The notes under the pieces are model-generated. The model was given only the letters and a program-made list of their open reading frames with translations. It made no database searches and was not told the origin of the DNA. Below, one piece after another: positions 8,014 through 9,586 of a DNA stretch of 9,586 nt (position 1 is the first letter of the stretch; the number at the start of each line of letters is the position of its first letter). Source of the stretch: JAVBOD01 sp031551045 (GTDB lineage: Bacteria; Bacteroidota; Bacteroidia; Bacteroidales; UBA932). The stretch covers positions 1 through 9,586 of the forward strand of contig JAVBOD010000071.1 of the NCBI GenBank assembly GCA_031551045.1, in the 5' to 3' direction. The position numbers were made by a program, and so were the translations under genes.

Positions 8014-8127
8014 TTGCTCCTCACGCAAGCACATGCCGCTCACTTGCACCGGGCGCCGCTACGCCTGCCCGACTACATCATTCAGACGGGCTTTGCCCTG
8101 TACTATGTAAATGGCCACTTCGTAGCG
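8014..8127 (-). ncRNA. Candidate structured small RNA or attenuator leader
   Basis: This GC-rich stretch (74 of 120 bases are G or C at 7981-8100) runs into the orphan terminator and contains nested pairing: CGTAGCG (8121-8127) with CGCTACG (8057-8063); inside it GCCCG with CGGGC (8067-8071 / 8087-8091) or, as an alternative, GGGC with GCCC around 8088-8098; then GCTTGC with GCAAGC (8012-8017 / 8025-8030) inside AGCGGC with GCCGCT (8005-8010 / 8035-8040). The last hairpin uses bases of the terminator stem, so the two exclude each other. No known riboswitch core, SRP-RNA or RNase P motif was recognised; 6S RNA cannot be excluded. The 5' end and promoter are uncertain; TATTTTTC just upstream is one base off a -7 element but has no -33 partner. 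Confidence 0.4.
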
Positions 8128-8173
8128 AAAAATACATTTGCAAATAATTTTTTTTGACCATCCGCAATCACAC

Positions 8174-8299
8174 CTACTATCCTGTAGGGATTTACGCCCG
8201 GTAGCATAAGCAATTGATGAACACATGGGGCATCCTGTAGGGATGCCCCATGTTAGAATTCACTCTATTTCTATCAAGCGATAATGCCTACGGCATTAT
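8174..8299. repeat. Cluster of three short palindromes with TGTAG/TAC loops
   Basis: The 13-mer ATCCTGTAGGGAT occurs at 8179-8191 and again at 8232-8244. The second copy lies inside a perfect 13-bp stem (8223-8235 with 8241-8253) around the loop TGTAG. A third palindrome, an 8-bp stem with loop TAC, spans 8281-8299. The elements lie between the peroxidase terminator and the candidate small RNA, overlapping no gene. Palindromes built on CCTGTAGGG or CCTACGG are, as I recall, dispersed intergenic repeats in Bacteroidota; copy number elsewhere cannot be seen here. Confidence 0.65.
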
Positions 8300-8350
8300 T
8301 TAGAACACTTTGCAGATAAGCATTTAAAATTTAAACAATCATACGTATTA

Positions 8351-8388
8351 AAAAATCGCCATCAACAAATTTGTCCATGGCGATTTTT
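8351..8388 (-). terminator. Intrinsic terminator of the peroxidase gene
   Basis: A perfect 12-bp stem, AAAAATCGCCAT (8351-8362) with ATGGCGATTTTT (8377-8388), has an A-tract on one side and a T-tract on the other, so it could work in both directions. On the minus strand it lies 19 bases after the peroxidase stop codon and ends in a run of T. The 14-base loop contains a smaller palindrome, ACAAATTTGT (8365-8374). Confidence 0.85.
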
Positions 8389-8407
8389 AGTTCATCTATA
8401 AAGCAAT

Positions 8408-8965
8408 CTACTTCGTGTTTCCTTCTATCCAGTCCACAATCGTGTCGCAATCGGGCGCTTCTTTAGGAGGTACCATCCCCACTACGTTCCCGTTTTCATC
8501 GATCATAAACTTTTGAAAGTTCCATTGTATGGGAGCGTCCACCACTCCATTCTCACTTTTCTGCGTCAGCCATTTGTAAATCGGGGCCATATCTTTACCA
8601 CTTACAGAAATTTTTGACATAACAGGAAAAGTTACATCATACGTAACTTTGCAAAATTCTTTAATTTCGGCATTGCTGCCGGGCTCTTGTGCTCCAAAAT
8701 CATTGGAAGGAAATGCAATCACTACAAAATGCTTATCTCCATACTTTTCATACAGTTCTTGTAATTGTGCGTATTGCGGCGTTAATCCGCATTTTGAAGC
8801 CGTGTTTACCACCAAGACTTTCTTTCCTTTCAGACTTGCCATATTAAACGTTTCCCCATCTATATCTTTTACGGTAAAGCTATGGAACGTTTTAGTTGCT
8901 ATCGGCATTGCGCTTAATAGCATCGTGGAAAACAATATTCCAAAAATAATTAAACTTTGTTTCAT
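8408..8965 (-). CDS. Exported glutathione peroxidase-family thiol peroxidase
   Basis: The 185-residue protein reduces hydrogen peroxide or organic peroxides with a cysteine thiol. From the ATG at 8965: a signal peptide of about 20-23 residues (MKQSLIIFGILF...LLSA), then the thioredoxin-like fold with NTASKCGLTPQY (peroxidatic C59), FPSNDFGAQEPGS (Q94) and WNFQKF (W148, N149), the full catalytic tetrad. C105 in EIKEFCKV stands about where thioredoxin-dependent members have the resolving cysteine, so thioredoxin-like proteins may be the reductant and not glutathione. The frame can be extended to an ATG at 9034, but this would bury the signal peptide and place the start upstream of the promoter at 9006-9013. 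The location is probably periplasmic, or outer leaflet without lipid since no lipobox exists. It is monocistronic, bounded by its own promoter and terminator. Confidence 0.93.
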   Translation of the reverse strand: MKQSLIIFGILFSTMLLSAMPIATKTFHSFTVKDIDGETFNMASLKGKKVLVVNTASKCGLTPQYAQLQELYEKYGDKHFVVIAFPSNDFGAQEPGSNAEIKEFCKVTYDVTFPVMSKISVSGKDMAPIYKWLTQKSENGVVDAPIQWNFQKFMIDENGNVVGMVPPKEAPDCDTIVDWIEGNTK

Positions 8966-9005
8966 AATTTGTAAATTTAGCTTTATATAAGAACAAAAAG
9001 CATGC

Positions 9006-9013
9006 CAAACATA
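9006..9013 (-). promoter_or_regulatory. Promoter -7 element of the peroxidase gene
   Basis: TATGTTTG on the minus strand matches TAnnTTTG exactly and lies 40 bases before the ATG at 8965, leaving an AT-rich leader of roughly 33 bases. The -33 region (around 9033-9037) lacks a clear TTTG, so the promoter may be weak or activator-dependent. No OxyR-like site was recognised. Confidence 0.5.
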
Positions 9014-9072
9014 AACTTCTATAAGATAAGACATAACCTTTTTTTTTGGAGAAGTTCACATGATTGCCAATG

Positions 9073-9112
9073 AAAAAATCGCTTGGATTTTAACATTCCT
9101 CACAAGCGATTT
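9073..9112 (-). terminator. Intrinsic terminator of the GIY-YIG / tRNA-like unit
   Basis: The 10-bp perfect stem AAATCGCTTG (9076-9085) with CAAGCGATTT (9103-9112) has a 17-base loop and, on the minus strand, ends in six T. It begins 11 bases after the discriminator base of the tRNA-like sequence, so it closes a transcript carrying both the nuclease gene and the tRNA-like RNA. Confidence 0.8.
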
Positions 9113-9123
9113 CTACATAACAG

Positions 9124-9199
9124 TCGGGGTGATGTGACTCGAACACACGGCCTCCACGTCCCGAACGTGGCGTCACGCCGGAGGCGTGACTACACCCCT
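9124..9199 (-). tRNA. tRNA-Pro(CGG)-like gene with abnormal D loop
   Basis: The 76-nt minus-strand sequence folds as a cloverleaf. Acceptor strand AGGGGTG (9193-9199) pairs with CACCCCG (9125-9131) except for an A1:G72 mismatch, and discriminator A73 is at 9124. The D stem is GTCA/TGAC with an 11-base loop, the anticodon stem CCACG/CGTGG with loop TTCGGGA (anticodon CGG at 9161-9163, proline), the variable loop AGGCC, and the T stem GTGTG/CACAT with loop TTCGAGT. CCA is not encoded. The ends and the anticodon loop look like a normal tRNA-Pro, but positions 14 and 21 are C and G instead of A, and the D arm can extend into an 8-bp hairpin. It starts 8 bases after the stop of the GIY-YIG gene. 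It may be a real but odd tRNA or a tRNA-derived element. Confidence 0.6.
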
Positions 9200-9207
9200 G
9201 CTGTTTT

Positions 9208-9465
9208 TTATTCTTCCAGCACATTATTGTCCAGCAAAAATCGCCGTATCCCTCTTTTCTTAATTTTACGTTCCAATATTATGGCATCTGTCCGGCATGT
9301 TTCTTCTTTTGACCAGATTATACTCCATGGCTGCCCTTTTTTTGTATAACGGGCATTCACACTATTATGCTCTTCAAGACGTTTTAGTAAGTTTCTCGTT
9401 TGTCCTGCATAAAAAGTTTTATCTTTCAAGCTTTGTAGTACATATACATAATAATTTTCCATCAT
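9208..9465 (-). CDS. Small GIY-YIG nuclease-domain protein (UvrC/URI type)
   Basis: The 85-residue protein is a bare GIY-YIG domain. The GIY position is YVY at residues 6-8, the YIG position is YAG at 19-21 in FYAGQT, followed by R29 and H33 in LLKRLEEHN, and the metal-binding glutamate E65 in ILERKIKK. All catalytic positions of the family are present, so a single-strand or junction DNA nuclease activity is plausible; homologues include UvrC N-domains and many uncharacterised Bacteroidota proteins annotated as excinuclease-like. No DNA-binding domain follows, unlike homing enzymes such as I-TevI. The start is one of two adjacent ATG codons (9465 or 9462). A tRNA-like sequence and a terminator follow directly, which suggests a self-contained unit. 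The cellular role is unknown. Confidence 0.88.
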   Translation of the reverse strand: MMENYYVYVLQSLKDKTFYAGQTRNLLKRLEEHNSVNARYTKKGQPWSIIWSKEETCRTDAIILERKIKKRGIRRFLLDNNVLEE

Positions 9466-9516
9466 CCCGGATTTAAAGAAAAAGAAGTTTTAAGTCCTTT
9501 CGGGCTTTTAAATCAA

Positions 9517-9525
9517 GCAAATATA
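9517..9525 (-). promoter_or_regulatory. Promoter -7 element of the GIY-YIG / tRNA-like unit
   Basis: TATATTTGC on the minus strand is a full match to TAnnTTTGY and lies 51 bases before the ATG at 9465. The expected -33 position (about 9546-9549) reads CAAT, not TTTG, so only the -7 half is convincing. The leader between it and the gene contains no recognised regulatory site. Confidence 0.45.
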
Positions 9526-9545
9526 ATCATATTTAAACTTTTGTA

Positions 9546-9576
9546 ATTGTACTTCAATAAAAATATATATCTTTGC
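9546..9576 (+). promoter_or_regulatory. Plus-strand promoter for a gene beyond the right edge
   Basis: TATCTTTGC (9568-9576) matches TAnnTTTGY exactly, with ATTG (9546-9549) 18 bases upstream in a very AT-rich stretch. It points off the window, so the downstream gene cannot be named. Together with the minus-strand element at 9517-9525 it makes the 120-base gap a divergent promoter region. Confidence 0.5.
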
Positions 9577-9586
9577 AGCCTCAAAT

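Noticed and set aside
8014..8127. Cobalamin riboswitch upstream of the TonB receptor
   Set aside because: GGCCACTT on the plus strand and CCGGTGCAAGT on the minus strand recall parts of the cobalamin element, but they lie on opposite strands and in the wrong order.
7924..8156. Plus-strand open frame ending in a protein-like stretch (FALYYVNGHFVAKNTFANN)
   Set aside because: It has no ATG or GTG start, overlaps the receptor promoter and the strong minus-strand terminator, and is best explained by the GC-rich structured RNA on the other strand. A decayed gene end cannot be excluded.
7894..8407. CRISPR array in the repeat-rich gap
   Set aside because: The repeated 13-mer occurs only twice, the palindromes differ in their arms, and there is no regular spacer length.
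8966..9034. Longer start for the peroxidase at 9034
   Set aside because: The extra 23 residues would precede a complete signal peptide, and the start would lie upstream of the -7 element at 9006-9013.
9083..9349. Plus-strand 88-residue open frame across the tRNA-like sequence and the GIY-YIG gene
   Set aside because: It reads antisense through the tRNA-like cloverleaf, giving a typical tRNA-derived peptide, and then through the GIY-YIG gene.
9491..9510. Small hairpin AAGTCC/GGGCTT followed by T on the plus strand
   Set aside because: Only six pairs including a wobble, and no plus-strand gene upstream that it could terminate.

Overview
The window looks like a chromosomal piece of a Bacteroidota genome, most likely order Bacteroidales. 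The evidence is a roughly 1000-residue TonB-dependent receptor with an N-terminal carboxypeptidase-regulatory-like domain, a surface-type lipoprotein with an acidic stretch after its lipid cysteine, and promoters that match the Bacteroidota -7 element TAnnTTTG. No genus is claimed. Every convincing gene is on the minus strand, so transcription runs right to left. All family names and DUF numbers are recalled from sequence character and gene order, not from a search.

Left and centre (1-7946): one probable six-gene operon. From promoter to left edge it encodes a TonB-dependent receptor, a DUF4876-type lipoprotein, a DUF6850-type outer-membrane beta-barrel, an ABC ATPase, a six-helix membrane partner, and a probable DUF4857-type anchored protein cut by the window edge. 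Gaps are 10-26 bases, except for a 94-base gap before the beta-barrel gene that is filled by a large imperfect palindrome. The set suggests an envelope-spanning transport or assembly system: TonB-driven import at the outer membrane with a non-SusD surface lipoprotein, coupled genetically to an inner-membrane ABC module. The substrate cannot be read from the sequence.

Middle gap (7947-8407): no protein gene is supported. It holds a GC-rich structured stretch ending in a strong minus-strand intrinsic terminator that belongs to no visible gene, a cluster of palindromes sharing a TGTAG loop, and the terminator of the next gene. The structured stretch is a candidate small RNA or attenuator, because the terminator hairpin shares bases with a competing upstream hairpin.

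Right (8351-9034): a single-gene unit for an exported glutathione peroxidase-type thiol peroxidase, with its own promoter and terminator.

Right edge (9073-9586): a compact cassette with a small GIY-YIG nuclease-domain gene, a complete 76-nt tRNA-Pro(CGG)-like sequence starting 8 bases after its stop, and an intrinsic terminator 11 bases further on. The tRNA-like part keeps the anticodon and T arms but has an abnormal D loop and an A1:G72 mismatch. A plus-strand promoter at the extreme right probably serves a gene outside the window.
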